Assembly (NCBI GenBank): GCA_013398275.1
Contig: VZSE01001754.1
Coordinates: forward strand, 125,914 to 189,913
DNA length: 64,000 bases
Origin: Promerops cafer
Taxonomy: Eukaryota > Chordata > Aves > Passeriformes > Nectariniidae
Direction: 5' to 3'
In this document: positions 1-11,692 of the stretch, piece after piece
How the letters are laid out: every line of letters starts with the position of its first letter
Numbering within the stretch: position 1 is the first letter of the stretch
Position numbers and translations under genes: made by a program
Notes under the pieces: generated by a model
What the model saw: only the letters and a program-made list of their open reading frames with translations
What the model was told of the DNA's origin: nothing
Database searches by the model: none

Positions 1-1640
1 TCAGCATGTTACCTTCACTGTAGCCTACATCTGGCTTTCACTTTATCCTTGAACAAGTCATTGGTAAGTTGAATGACAAGTATTTATTTCTTTTTTTTTT
101 TCATTAGGTTTACTGAAGAAATAAAGATTATATACTGTGACCTCTGCCTGCTGGTCTCCCAACTAGCTCATGGCCATTTTAAAATAAACTTTACATATGG
201 GGAGAGTTGTTAAAGGTATTACAAGTTCATAAACAATGTAAAAATCTCTGCCTGGGCAGGGAAGAAATAAAGGTAAATAATTTCCCACCCAGTTTCAGCC
301 GGCCAGCTCTGGCTGCAATACTTGGTGGGAATCCAGGCTTGCTTAATCCTGCTGCTCACAGACCTTGTAACTTTGGCTTTTGCAGGTGCAGTTTTAGGAG
401 CGAATTTAGGGTTACAGAAGCATGATCCATGGGGTTTTTCAATTTGCTAGAAAAGAGGATGCTTGAAATTTCTACAGGGAGTCTTTGCAGGCAAAAGTTT
501 CATCCTCAGATGGAACTGATGGATTTGATGGCTTCCTTGGTAGCAATGAGCAAGGAATCATATTAGGGTTAGGAAACACAACCCAGGCTCATCTCTGGGT
601 TGAGCTGGAAGGAATGGAAGGATCAGCAGAAGTGGGTATATGCTCACTAATGCTCTCACTGCTGTGGTTATCCAGCTTGTGGTGCTGGTCCTCCAAAGCT
701 CTTCCTGAAGGGAAATCTGTGGACAGTTGCACTCTCCTTGGAGAACCTCACTTGCCATTGGCTCTGTTTTTCTTCCAACAGACAAAGCTTGGTGGACATA
801 AATCAAAAGGGACAAGGGGAGTGTGTGAAACAGCCTGTTTCACTGTGTACTGGGGAATATCAGAAAGTCCTTTGCAGCAACCAGGAGGTTCCAGGTCTGA
901 CTACAGGACTATAGTCCATAAAAGTTCCTGGGATAGCTCTGGTTCTTTTTCCCCCGAGAGGAAACCTTTGTCTCATTTGCTGCTTCTACTCATGCCAGAT
1001 TTCCCTGTGTGAATGCATTTGTTTTCCTTCACACCCTCAGACAGACTTTCTATTGATCACTGCCCAAATCTGTGGCCTTTAGATCCTGGAGCTCGGCTCT
1101 GAAATAGTCTCCTTCCAGATGAAAAGGAGGGGTGAGGAGCCAAAAAGCAGTGGGTTTCACTTTTTTTATCAATTACAGTGCTTCCCAGGCTATGTGGTTA
1201 GAGAAGTGCAGGGCTTAGGAAAAATCCAGGCTGAGGACCTGGCCCCAGCATCAAGGATTTCCTTTCTGAGATGAGCTGCTGCTCTGCTCTCCAAAGTAAG
1301 GATCTCCCACTGTTTTATGTGATTGTATTGGGGTTTTTTTATGTCACACACCTCATTCAAGGGGCATCTGCACAGAGTTTTTTTATCATCTTCTGGAACG
1401 TGTTGCTGCAGAGTATTTCTGAATCCAGGCACTTAGCAAAATTCAGAGGGAGGTCAGATATTTGTATGGATCACAGCACTAGTCCGGACCCATAAGGGAT
1501 TATGCTAACAGGTTTTGGAGCAGATCCGAACAGAGCTTTCAGGCCTTAGCTGCTCTCTTGTGCTTGGAGTTTAGGAAGAGACCCTCATGTTCAAGAGGTT
1601 GGAGTCCTTCCCCAGCAGAGCCTTGTGTTGCGAATGAATC
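1..1640. other. Non-coding stretch, nothing recognised
   Basis: No protein family, RNA gene or repeat was recognised. The frame at 485-1012 (+) starts at a non-ATG codon and shows no domain or splice structure. Confidence 0.5.
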
Positions 1641-1745
1641 AGTCCATCCACCCATCCATCCATCCATCATCCGTCCATCCATCCATCCATCCATCCATCC
1701 ATCCATCCATCCATCCATCCATCTGTCCATCCATCCATTCATCCA
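1641..1745. repeat. (ATCC)n tetranucleotide microsatellite
   Basis: This is a run of about 25 ATCC units with a few interruptions (ATCATCCG, ATCTGTCC). The open frames read through it in several phases as His-Pro-Ser-Ile or Trp-Met-Asp-Gly, which is an artefact of the repeat and not a protein. Confidence 0.97.
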
Positions 1746-2556
1746 ATGGTCAGTATCCAGCAATCCCATACACATCAGTGTACAACCACACAGCTGTGAG
1801 TGCTCTGCAGTGACTGCTGGTGGCTGCAGGCTTGGTGGCTCTGTCACCTAGGTCAAGGTGGCCAGGCTTGAGGGAGCAAGTCAGAACCAATCTGCTTGCT
1901 TTCTTTTTTCCTTTATTTTCCAATTTATGCATGATTTGCTACTGCACAGTCCCATAAAGGGGAAGGGAGATGATGATGGTGTGTTCCTCTGCTCCTAATA
2001 CCATTTACCTAATTTTTATTGTTTTACCAGCCATCTTCCTTATGTTTTGAGGGGATGCTCTGCCTTTTTGCAGCCCCTCGTGTTTATCTTGGCTTCCCTC
2101 TGGCAACATTTGTTACCGGGATGCCTCCTAAGTGCACCTACATAATTTCTGTCTGCCTTTTTGGTAATCACAGCACTGATATATGTGAAATTGTGTCTGC
2201 TGTGTCATCAGTGCTAGAAAGCACCCTCATGCTCTTGCTTGCCGTGCTGTTTAAGTAAGCTTATATTGTGGTTCAAGAGAAGTTATTACTGCTTTACACT
2301 GTGTTTATAATTCATGAGTGCCATAGGTATCCGCATCATCTGAGCAGGCTGTTGTGTGTGGGTGCCTCGGCATCGCGGCATCTCTCACTGCTCCGGTTCG
2401 GGTTTCATCATCTCTGCGTGCTGCGGGAGGGAGCCAGAGCCTGCCTGAGAGCAGCAGCAGGTTTGCGTCCTCCCCCTGCACCCCCAGCACCGCCGCCTGA
2501 CACTGACGCCGCTCAGTCTGTGTGACCACGCCGGACACGCGGGGCCGCGGCGCTCC

Positions 2557-2570
2557 CCGGCAGAGGGCAG
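2557..2570 (+). promoter_or_regulatory. Candidate CTCF binding motif
   Basis: CCGGCAGAGGGCAG fits the vertebrate CTCF core consensus CCASYAGRKGGCRS with one mismatch, G for A at the third position. It sits inside a CpG-rich segment, a common setting for CTCF sites. Binding is not shown by sequence alone. Confidence 0.45.
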
Positions 2571-2574
2571 TGCC

Positions 2575-2651
2575 AGACAGACGGACGGACGGACGGACGG
2601 ACGGATGGGTGGAAGGATGGATGGATGGATGGATGGATGGATGGATGGATG
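2575..2651. repeat. Compound tetranucleotide repeat (GGAC)n then (GGAT)n
   Basis: A GGAC array at about 2578-2605 passes through a short transition into a GGAT array at 2616-2651. The GGAT half is the reverse complement of the ATCC array some 900 bp upstream. Confidence 0.95.
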
Positions 2652-3384
2652 CGCGACCTACGCCAAGCGCTGTTCATGCGCTTCTCCCGGGCTCTTTAGC
2701 CGGGATCGCGGGCCAGTTAAGCTGGAGCATAAGCCCCGCGCTTGGCTGGAGGAGGCCGGGCTGGCGGGCTCAGGGCTCCGTCTCCCGTTTCCCCAGCTGA
2801 CGGCAGCGCCGGCGGCTCCAGCCCGTAAAACCTGAGCTTGATGTGGGTCTTTGCTGGGATGGGGTGTCAGGGGGGAAGGGTTTAAAGAGATCCCTGCACG
2901 ATGCTAATCCTTGCACAATTCTTACGGAGGATTTATCTTCTTGGCATAATTTATTTTGAATCTGTTTCAGTGTGGGCTGGGGGAGAACACAGAAATCCCA
3001 GATTCTGACCATAGATTTTTGCCCCAACAAGTACACTGAGAGCAGATTGCAGACTGAGACCTTGGAAGATGATGCCAGGAGGAAACTGCCACTCTACCAT
3101 ATGCATAAATGTAATAACATTTTTTTTTTCTTTGACTAGCCACCTCCTCCTCCCTTTAGATTCCCTGGTCACAGACTCTGTGCCTCAAGGCATTGAACTC
3201 AGGCACCAATATGCACCAACAGATCCTGTGTGTTTTGTCCAGCAACCTACTGATCAGCGAAATTTGAAGCAGGAGAGCTGAAATAAAACATTCAATATTA
3301 ACCTATTAAAAGTTCCAGGAGGGTCTTGCTACAAATTGACTGTCTCCTGGTTTGCCCTGGATAGCAGTGTCCTCCTTATACTGC

Positions 3385-3740
3385 AGCTGCTCTTGTGAGG
3401 TCTCAAAAGACATGCAGCTCCAGGCCTGGTTAGCATTTAGATGGGAGACCTCCAAGAGCTTTGGCTGGTTGAGAAACAAGCATTGGAGTTTCAGTAAGTG
3501 GCATTTTCCTGTCCTGAGTCATTGTTGAACACGCGCCCATTCCGGCAGCAGAAGATCTCATTCTTCAGTGCTGTCATTCTGGCACCCAAGAGCTCTCCAA
3601 AGTTAAAGCCCATCTTGTCAACACCAGATGCACTGAGATACTCTGGGTGTTTGCTAAAGAGGAGAGACACATGTGCAGGACATGGTCCTGGCACCCATCA
3701 CAGTGTTCAGCGATGGATGGGACCTTGGAATTCAAGAATT
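3385..3740 (+). mobile_element. 5S-rRNA-derived SINE relic (SINE3/AmnSINE1-like)
   Basis: Positions 3391-3450 align without gaps to the middle and 3' part of vertebrate 5S rRNA as I recall it, with about 44 of 60 positions matching. The match includes GGCCTGGTTAG and ATGGGAGACC, the internal promoter box C region. It is not a 5S gene: the 5' part is gone and the 3' stem is not preserved. The following sequence (CAGTAAGTGGCAT, CTGAGTCATTGTTGAAC, a CTGTCATTCTGGCA segment, and a GGTCCTGGCACCCATCACAGTG segment at about 3683) matches the body I know from old sauropsid 5S-headed SINEs. The right boundary is approximate. Element family assignment is from memory. Confidence 0.75.
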
Positions 3741-4481
3741 GAGCAAAAATTACATTTTTAATACAGCAAGGGTCACGTTAGGTGATACCAGAGGAGGGAA
3801 CTTTTGAAGCAGGGGTTCAGATCTCCCCGTGCTTCTCCCTATTGCTTGACAGCATCAAATTGACAGTAGCTGGTCCTGACCCTTCCCTCCAAGGGTTGCT
3901 AATAGCCTCACTTCTCTCACCATGCCTGTTGCTCTTACAGATATATAATTTGCTGTCTTCTGAAAGCAGAACATCTGTCCAGTCTATGTTTCCCCCAGAC
4001 TCTTCCAGGTGGGAATCATTACTGCTGATTTACACCTGATGATTCAGAGCAGAAGTTGGAGAAGATGAGGATGTTCTCCTCAAACAGGAGCAGGACAAAC
4101 TGCACCTGGAGATTTTCTTGGCTGGAATGAGCTGGATGTCTGGAGGGGGCCAAGCTCCATATGCAAAGGGATTCATCTTGGTGAGACAAAAGAAAGTGTT
4201 TTATTGCCAGAAGTTTATTGCAGGGAATCTTTCCAGCGACACCCTGAAGGTCACCAGAAGCTTCACACAAATTCACAGCTGGTTGCAGGGTACAGTGTGG
4301 AGCAAGGGTAGGTTATTATTTTAGAGCAAAGCAGCTGTATGACATGGATCTTTCTTTTCTTCCTGTGTCATCCTAAGGGCTTACAGCTCCAAGATGTCAG
4401 TGTGATGGCTCTGGGCAGGGTGACACACAGGCAGAAAACACCCTGCACACAGCAGGTATGGACCTGTGTACCTTTCTCTGA

Positions 4482-4575
4482 AAGGAGAGGAGAGGAGAGG
4501 AGAGGAGAGGAGAGGAGAGGAGAGGAGAATACTGTANNNNNNNNNNNNNNNNNNNNNNNNAGAGGAGAGGAGAGG
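4482..4575. repeat. (GGAGA)n microsatellite interrupted by an assembly gap
   Basis: About ten AGGAG units run up to 4528, followed by AATACTGTA, then 24 N at 4537-4560, then AGAGGAGAGG again. The gap probably marks a collapsed repeat, so true length is unknown. Confidence 0.95.
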
Positions 4576-5609
4576 GTGATTCTGGTGCTTCCTGCAGGGC
4601 TGGGGACAGCCTGGCCCTTGTGGCCTGATCCTAATTGCTCTGTACTCCAAAATGGTGCATTGAACAGAAATTGTACTCAGCAGTGTGTTCACCTGTAGAG
4701 GCTTCCCACTGGTGGGGACTTACCTGGTGACTGCTGGTGCTTCTGAGGGGGTGCAATTTCAGACCATTTCCACAGGCTATGTGCAGGGTTTTCCATCTTC
4801 AGCAGAAACAAGGAGCCTAATAACAGATTTTCCCTGATTTTATCCTCAGACTGTTGTGGGTGGAAAGGCTGTATGAATTACTGAGGACACAGCTGACGTT
4901 TTGTGGGGTTCCCAGGAATTTGGCGTGGGCGCCTTCAGCCAGGGCTGTTTTGTTTTAAAAGCAAACAAACGTGAGCTCTTGGACCTGGCCCTGTGGGATG
5001 CTGACACCACCTGGCAGAAGGGCTGTGCTCAGATCAGGGTGACTGTATGTGTTCAATTTTGAGCTGGAGGAGGAGAGCTATGGTGAGTCCTGGGTCAGTG
5101 ACAATGAGGTCTGGAGTCCAGATGTGCAAAGCCTGGCAGTGCGAGACGGGAAGGCTGTTTAGAGAAGAACATTTTGGAAGTCTGGGGGAGTGCACAGTGG
5201 GATACTAGATCTCAAATTAAATCTTCAGCCAAAAAGGGAGGAATCTAGCAGCAGTTTTATCAGGCTGGGCTACTGCAGGAATAGCTTTAGCTGCTGGCCT
5301 GGAGTTTTGCTGAGAAATTGGATCCTGCAGCAGCCTTATCTGATGGGTCAAGGGAACAGCTTCCAGATTTTGCAAAGTGGTTCCTCTCAGTATGAGGCCG
5401 TGGGGCAGTGAGCTGGCTTGGGATTGCTGTGTGAGCTTTTGATGGAGCCCAGTGCTGAGCAGTGCTTTCGACTGAAGGTTGTGCCTGTCTGGAAGGAACA
5501 TTGCAGAGACAGCAGGGACATATTACTGCATAAAATCTGCAGAGCTTCTGTTAGTTTTGAGAGTTTTGAGTTTTGAGCTTACTGGTTTACCCCCATGGAT
5601 GGGGTTGGT
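4576..5609. other. Non-coding stretch, nothing recognised
   Basis: No gene or repeat was identified. A short plus-strand frame at about 4970-5060 looked vaguely protein-like but runs into stops in all frames. Confidence 0.4.
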
Positions 5610-5793
5610 GAGCCACTGGGACTGGTTGTCCAAAGAAGTTGTGGATGCCCCATCCCTGGAAGTGTTCAAGGCCAGGTTGGATGGGGCTTGCAGCAACCTG
5701 GTCTGGTGGGTGTCATCCCTGTCCATGGCAATGGTGTTGGACCTAGTGATCTTTAAGGTCCCTTCTGACACAAGCCAATCTATGATTCCATTG
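5610..5793 (+). mobile_element. CR1 LINE 3' fragment
   Basis: The 3' UTR-side sequence of an avian CR1 is recognisable: CCCATCCCTGGAAGTGTTCAAGG, a GTTGGATGGGGCTTGCAGCAACCTGG stretch, and an end in TCTATGATTCCA. The element is truncated at its 5' side, as nearly all CR1 copies are. Confidence 0.85.
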
Positions 5794-6529
5794 AAAACAG
5801 GAAGGAGGTTCTGCAGCAAATGGTGCCCCTTAGATAGAAAATCTTATGCTTCAGTGTTGGTTAGTCACACAGTCAGCTCCTCAGACATGAGTGTGAGGCG
5901 ACTGTGGTGGCTGGCTGGAGCAGCAGGAAGCATCTCCTGCTGCAAGGTCACCTCTGCACATTGCCCCATCTATTCCTGTTGCTCTTGGCCAGTGTTTAGT
6001 GCCTCCTGTGACAAGTATTGTCATGGCTGCAGTGCCATGGATGAGGGATCCATTTCCAGAACAAAACTCAAGCACTTTTCAGCACCATGACTTTGAGTGC
6101 AGTGTCAGAAATGAGCAATGCCAAAATGAACAATGTCAAAATGTGTCTTGAGTCTTCTGCAAGGACTGTGGCTGTGAACAGGCAAACCAGATATTTCTAG
6201 TGTGCTTTTCTTTCTGCTCATGCTGCTCTTGGTGTGCCTCACATGGTGAGAACCATGCTTATTTTTAAATTGGATATTTAAATATTTTATTCCATTAAAG
6301 TAGAAGTAAAAGGGAAGTAAAAAACCAGTGATACAGAGAAAAACACTGCCCAGTAACTGGCAGGAAGGCACCTTGCTAGTAGGAGCCATGGTCTGTAAAA
6401 ATCTCAGGTATTTCCAGGAGTATACAGCAGCTGGGTGGTTTTGAGGGATGTGAATTTTGAATTAAGCACTGAAAGCTCCTGTTATGTGTCTATCAGGTGC
6501 CCAGTATCTTTGGTGGATGCAGGCTGGAT

Positions 6530-6960
6530 GCAGACTGTGGGAGGAGATGTTCCCTTGGAAAGCTCAGCTGGGAGAGATGGTGAAGGGCCTTGAGGGGAAG
6601 CCGTGTGAGGAGAGGCTGAGGGCACTTGGTCTGTTCAGCCTGGAGGAGACTGAGGGGAGACCTCAGTGCAGTTACAGCTGCCTCATGAGGGGAAGAGGAG
6701 GGACAGACACTGATCTCTGCTCTGTGGTGACAGTGACAGGACCAAGGGGATGACCTGAAGCTGTGTCAGGAGAAGTTTAGGTTGGATATTAGAAAAAAGG
6801 TCTTCACCCAGAGGGTGGCTGGGCACAGCACCAGCAAGAAGTGTTTGGTCTGTGCTCTCAGGTACATGGTGTGACTCTTGTGTCCTGTGCAGGGCCAGAC
6901 ATTGGACTCCATGATCCTTGTGGGTTCCTTCCAACTCAGCATATTCTATGATTCTATGAT
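6530..6960 (+). mobile_element. CR1 LINE 3' fragment
   Basis: Recognisable pieces include GAGAGGCTGAGGGCACTTGG, GTTCAGCCTGGAGGAGACTG, TTGGATATTAGAAAAAAGG, and the tail ATTCTATGATTCTATGATG. The 3' part (GGGTGGCTGGGCAC... CCTTGTGGGTTCCTTCCAAC) is the same subfamily type as the fragment at 24108. Confidence 0.9.
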
Positions 6961-9900
6961 GCTGCCATGGCAGTAATTTTGGATATGCCCCCCCATTCAG
7001 AGAGGACCTGCAACTGGTTTGCTGTGGAGTTTGCAGCTCCTCCCTGGTCTTGAGGCGTTTTCCACAGGTCAGCACTATCAGACATCTTTGTGTTACAGGG
7101 GTGTTCATGTAGGAGCTCTTTGGTGCTAAACTGAAGGTTTCAGCTTAGGATCACCCACTAACTCAGGTCCTTAACTTTGAAGCAGCATCTAAGTTCCCTC
7201 TGAAGTCAATAGAGATGAATTGCTCTAGACCTAAGGTTTGAATTGTCACCACAGGCTGTAAAGAAAATGCAGAACAGTAAGACATCTTACTAAAAATACA
7301 GAGGGATAGGATGACTCCAGTCCCCAGTCCTCAGCACTCTTGACACTTGTAAAGCCTGCTATCCATCATTTTTGCCCTTTTCTCTTTCAAGACTACATCA
7401 TTAATAATGCTTACCCCTGCAGACCTTGGTGAGGCCCAGAATCCCATCTCTCAAGGGGTTACACCCACACAGCTTGTTGCCATCCTGTTCCTCAGCGAGG
7501 ATCAAAGTGCCCCTGTGAATCTTGTAAAGGTTTGGGTTTGCTGTTATGGATTGCTGACATCAATGATGATAAACCCTGAGCAAAGCTCCAGCTCTAGGAT
7601 CTCTGATGGATAGCTGATTTGGGGACCTGTGCTGAACCTGGCTCTCACATCACCCTCCCTTCTCCCACACCCTGGTCCCAGGCCCTGGCTCACTGCAGAG
7701 GACCTAGTAAAGAAAAGTGGGTTTTACAACAGTATCCTATAGAGAAGCATGGCTTCTGCATGACCAGAGAACCATGTCCCTGCGCCACAGGACCACAACG
7801 CAGCATCTCAGCTCTGCCCTGGGAGCACCTTCTTTTGTTCAAAGCCATTGTAGCCTCTAGGGAGCTCCCAGGAAAGCCTTGGGAGCAGGATTTCAAGAGT
7901 GGGTGTTGTGGGGACCTTTCTGCCAGCAGGTGTGGGGCAAAAGGCCAGATGACACCTCAGGGGAGAGCAGGGAATGGGGCAAGCCCTTACAAGGGAATGT
8001 ACAGTATGCAGGGCACACGCAGGCAGCGTCCAGCAGCCAGTACAGTAGCAGCCTGGAATAGTTTGGCCGGGTAGCCCTGCATGAGGGAACGGTCCTGAAA
8101 TAGGTTGATAGCCCTGATGTTATTTTTGTTGCGCTGGAAACCACAGCCCTGGCGTCCTGAGTGGCTGCAGGCTCCCAGGTGCCTGTGCCAGGGCAGGTGC
8201 ATCCTAATGAGGAAGTCGCCTTTCAGTTGGGAGAGGAGGGGGATTTAGAGGCAAAAGGTGGAAGATTTGTAAAAATGAACTTGCAGTGCTCTGTTGAGGA
8301 GCAATATGAGCATGGCTTGGGAAGTCAGTAACTTAGGATGCTGAGGGCCAGAGATGGAGGAGAGAAGCCCAGGAAGGAATCCCTCCTCCCTTCTTGCACT
8401 GCTGCAGTCACCTTTGTCTCTAAAGCCCATACAACACAGTAGATGGATGCTTCTGTCAGAGCCACCATCTTGAAATACACCTCAAATTCTAAAATACCTC
8501 CTAAAGTGATAGTCTCCACAGGGAACTGACCAGTGGCCAACCAAATTTCTGGTTCAGTCAAAGACTGTCCCAAAAGCAATCCTAGGGCTGTAGCCTTAAA
8601 TCACGTAGGACCATGGAGTTTATGAGGTCTGTAGAAACTTTCTGACCTCAGTGATTCATTTTTAGCCAAAAAGCTCTGGTTTTTAGATCTCAGCATGAGG
8701 CAAACTTTAGCAGGAAAATAGTTCAACACTCAAAAGCAAATTTTGCAGAAAAAAAGGTGTTAAGCCTAAAATTTCATATAGGAAAGTTGGGAGGAAAGCT
8801 GTGCCAAGCTCCACGTATGAAGCAGGCTCTGACTTACTGGGTCCTGAAAATAAGTGGCCACTTTTATAAGGTGACAATGATTTCCAGATTGCATGTTCCT
8901 GCCTGCTGTGAGTGGGGATGAAACGGGCCAATTTGCTGTCACTGGGCTCCAAGGTGGATCCCTCTTTCTCACTGCATCTGAAAGACAAGCAGAGCAAAGA
9001 AATTGACTTTGAAATTGAGGGACTTTTGGGTCATCATATGGCTTCAAAGAGTCGTGCTTGAAGACATGGTAGCTCTAACTACCGAGGTGCCTGCACAGTG
9101 ACAGCAACAGGACACGTGATCATAAAGTGGAGAAATATCTCCAGAAATAGAAGCACATTTAGCTGCAGCATGTTCTTCTCCCATGCTTACTCCTCTTCTC
9201 CCTTTACTTACAGAATGTGAAAAGCGTGGAGGGATCACCTCATTTCCTCCTTCCTGAGACAGTTCCTTAGGCAGATTTGGGGCTTCTTATCTCCTGTGGG
9301 AGGGTATGGAGAAAGGGATGTCCTTTGGGTGCACAGGAGATGCTCCCATGCAGGAATATTTGAGGATCTCATGTTCTTGCATCGCCCTGGTGAGTCAGGG
9401 GAGGCAGTTCCTGTGTTAGAACAGGGAGCTGAAAAATGAGAGTTTCAGAGGAATATGGAGAGAGGAGGGGCCTGTAGGGGACTCATAGTTTTCATGATAT
9501 CCCATCTATGAATTCCCCATCAACTGCTCTTGGAATGAAATGTTATGGCTCATTTATTATTGTCATTATTGTGAGCTGCTGTGAACACTCTCAAATTAAA
9601 TTATACTTTCTTAAACCACCATCAACACGGGCACAAGAAGAAAAATATTCATGGGTTTGTCCTATTCCTCAAGGAGTTTAGTTCCTACCTTCACAACCAG
9701 CATCCAGGTTTCTCTTGCAATTTCTCATCCGCCTTAGGAAGGACAAAATCCCTCCTATGGCCCTTCTAGTGAGCTTTCTGCCTGGAAACCCCAAAGCTGT
9801 GACTTTATTTAGAGCCTGAAGGGGCCACCTCTGGATTGTGTCAGGCAGGATGTCCTGGGACTTGAGCTCTTGAGAAGAAGTGATGGATAGGGCAAAAAAA

Positions 9901-11024
9901 CAACAAAAAAAGAAAACCAAAAAAGGAAATAAAATGCCATTTTTATTTCCTTTCCCAAAGGCCTCCTTAACACCATTTCATTTTGAAACAAAATGTGCAA
10001 GAGCCATGTGCTGGAACGGGAAAATTGTCTCAATTCACAAGTGTGGGGTTAGCTCCGGGCCTCACACAATGTTTCTCCAGGGCACACGACGAGGAGGAGA
10101 ATGTCTTTGGGCAACCCAGAATGGAGAGGACTTTCAAATATTCCGTGCCTCCCTTGCTTGGGAGGAGTGGGAGCAAGTTCCTGAAGTCTGCAAACCGGGT
10201 ACATCTGAGGTGAAAGTGTTTTTGGAATAAATATTAAGCTAGTCAGACATGGGCTAATGCATGGTGGATTATTGCACAGCTGCAAGACTGCATTTCTCTC
10301 TGTTGTCAAAGTGAATAAAATTCAGTTATTTTCCTCTAGGTGCACTTGAAGATGTGGTGGAGCTTTTTGTGGCTCCTTTGGAATCAGGAGAATTACACAA
10401 AACAGTTTCTCTCTGATGGCTCCCCATTCACTCTCTCTTAAATCTGATAGAATTCCTCACATTTCCAGTCTCCAATGGTAAAAAAGATCCTAAAAAGACT
10501 TGTAGATCATGGAATGGAAGAAGAGCTGGTGGGGTTTTATGTAAAATAATTCTGTGCCTGTGAGAACAGGCATGGATTTTTATTGAAAAAATACATGTAA
10601 TGAGTGCTACGCTTGGTAACAGCATCCCCAGGAGTGAACCTAAAAGTATGGAAAAAATATGACAGAGGGTGTGGTGGGTTTATTTAAATGAGGGTTTATT
10701 TGCCCTCATTTGGGATGAGTGGGATAATGCAGCTGGAGTAGCTATGAAAGATAATGTAGCCTGGAAGTGTTTACAAATGAATTTGAGTTACAGCACCTGA
10801 GTTAACCTGAGTATGGTTTAGGTAGCTCAGGGATATCAGGGAACCTGTATTTCATATATGTTTATGCATCATACACAATTAAGCACAAATCTACCTCTGC
10901 AACATCTTTGCAACAGAGTCTTGATGGGCATGAACACAAAATTGGTTACAAAAATGGCCAAACACATGGAAAAATTTATAGTGGGCTTTCTACCCTTACC
11001 TGCATTTCCAAACATGGACACTCT
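6961..11024. other. Non-coding stretch, nothing recognised
   Basis: Unique-looking DNA of mixed composition. Open frames up to about 150 residues show no conserved domain, no splice-bounded exon pattern and no RNA gene. Confidence 0.45.
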
Positions 11025-11104
11025 GATGGGACCTCAGCGTGGTGCTGTTGGCACACCTCAAGGATGGGATGCCATCCAGAGGGACCTCCCCAGGCCCTGG
11101 GGAC
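11025..11104 (+). mobile_element. CR1 LINE fragment, 5' part split by an LTR
   Basis: GATGCCATCCAGAGGGACCT is a CR1 reverse-transcriptase-end motif. In intact CR1 it is followed at once by the AACCTCATGAAGTTCAACAAGG segment, which here appears only after position 11700. The intervening DNA is therefore an insertion. Confidence 0.65.
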
Positions 11105-11692
11105 TGCCTACACTCAGCACACAGCACACAGCACACGGGAACCCCATGTGGAGGGCTTATCTTCTTTTTCTTCTTGTTAGAGTTGGGATGAAAGGCATGA
11201 GAGATGGTGTTTCTTATTTGAGTCCCGATGCTTATTAATTCTTATCCATGTTACAGTCCCACAAGCTGTGAGTTCTATCTAGTATAGCATAAAATGGCCT
11301 CTATCTCTTTCTCTACAAGGCCTTTTAAGCACAAACTATCAAATTAAGAAGTGACTCCTAAATTATTTCTATTGTTAACTAAGAACTCGTTGCCCGCAAT
11401 GCGGGCTTTTCTATCCAATTACAAAATACCACCCAAACCCGTGAAGAGGAAGGTGAAGAATAAGGACTAGCCCACGGCCAAAGACCTCCATCTTGCCTTA
11501 TATATATATTATATTCTAAAACCTTAAATTCTAAGTTTTCCATCCTGTGATATTATGCACTTCTATTTAAACTACACACCCACAATCCCAGTGCTATCAC
11601 TCAATTTTGGAAGCCTTCTCCATGGCCTCAGGTCAAATGCAGTGCTTTCCTGAGGGTCAGTGCCCTTCAGCACAGAAAGCCTAAAATTCTCA
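11105..11692 (-). mobile_element. Solo LTR-like insertion (ERVL-like), nested in CR1
   Basis: Read on the minus strand the segment begins TGAGAATTTTAGGC and ends GAGTGTAGGCA, so it has TG...CA ends. A TATATATATAAGG box lies near 11500. The flanks are GGGAC on the left and GTGAC on the right, a 5-bp target duplication with one mismatch, as expected for class III (ERVL) elements. No gag, pol or env frame is present. It splits a plus-strand CR1 copy, so it is younger than that CR1. The left boundary is less certain than the right. Confidence 0.55.

Larger units (their letters stand above)
2340..2830. promoter_or_regulatory. CpG-rich island-like segment
   Basis: CpG dinucleotides are far denser here than in the AT-richer flanks, especially at 2360-2410, 2500-2600 and 2650-2820. 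The island contains a CTCF-type motif and a tetranucleotide array. No open frame resembles a known protein, so it could be a promoter for an unrecognised transcript, an insulator, or an orphan CpG island. Confidence 0.45.

Noticed and set aside
1641..1745. CRISPR-like regular array.
   Set aside because: It is a 4-bp simple repeat without spacers, in vertebrate DNA. No CRISPR array is present anywhere in the window.
1558..1851. Repetitive His-Pro-Ser-Ile and Trp-Met-Asp-Gly frames.
   Set aside because: They are readings of the ATCC microsatellite in different phases, not proteins.
3391..3450. Possible 5S rRNA gene or pseudogene.
   Set aside because: Only the internal 60 bp match, the 5' third is missing, and SINE body sequence follows, so a 5S-headed SINE explains it better.
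4970..5060. Short plus-strand frame reading like a C2 or GTPase-type segment (ELLDLALWDADTTWQK).
   Set aside because: It soon meets stops in every frame and no further conserved residues or exon borders were found. Resemblance is too short to support even a pseudogene.
5479..6090. 203-residue plus-strand frame.
   Set aside because: Its middle is translated from a CR1 3' end, and the rest shows no family or splice-bounded exon.
11391..11410. GCCCGCAATGCGGGC followed by TTTT, which looks exactly like a bacterial intrinsic terminator.
   Set aside because: It lies inside an LTR-like insertion in vertebrate DNA, so terminator function in the bacterial sense does not apply. The palindrome is likely a chance or LTR-internal feature.
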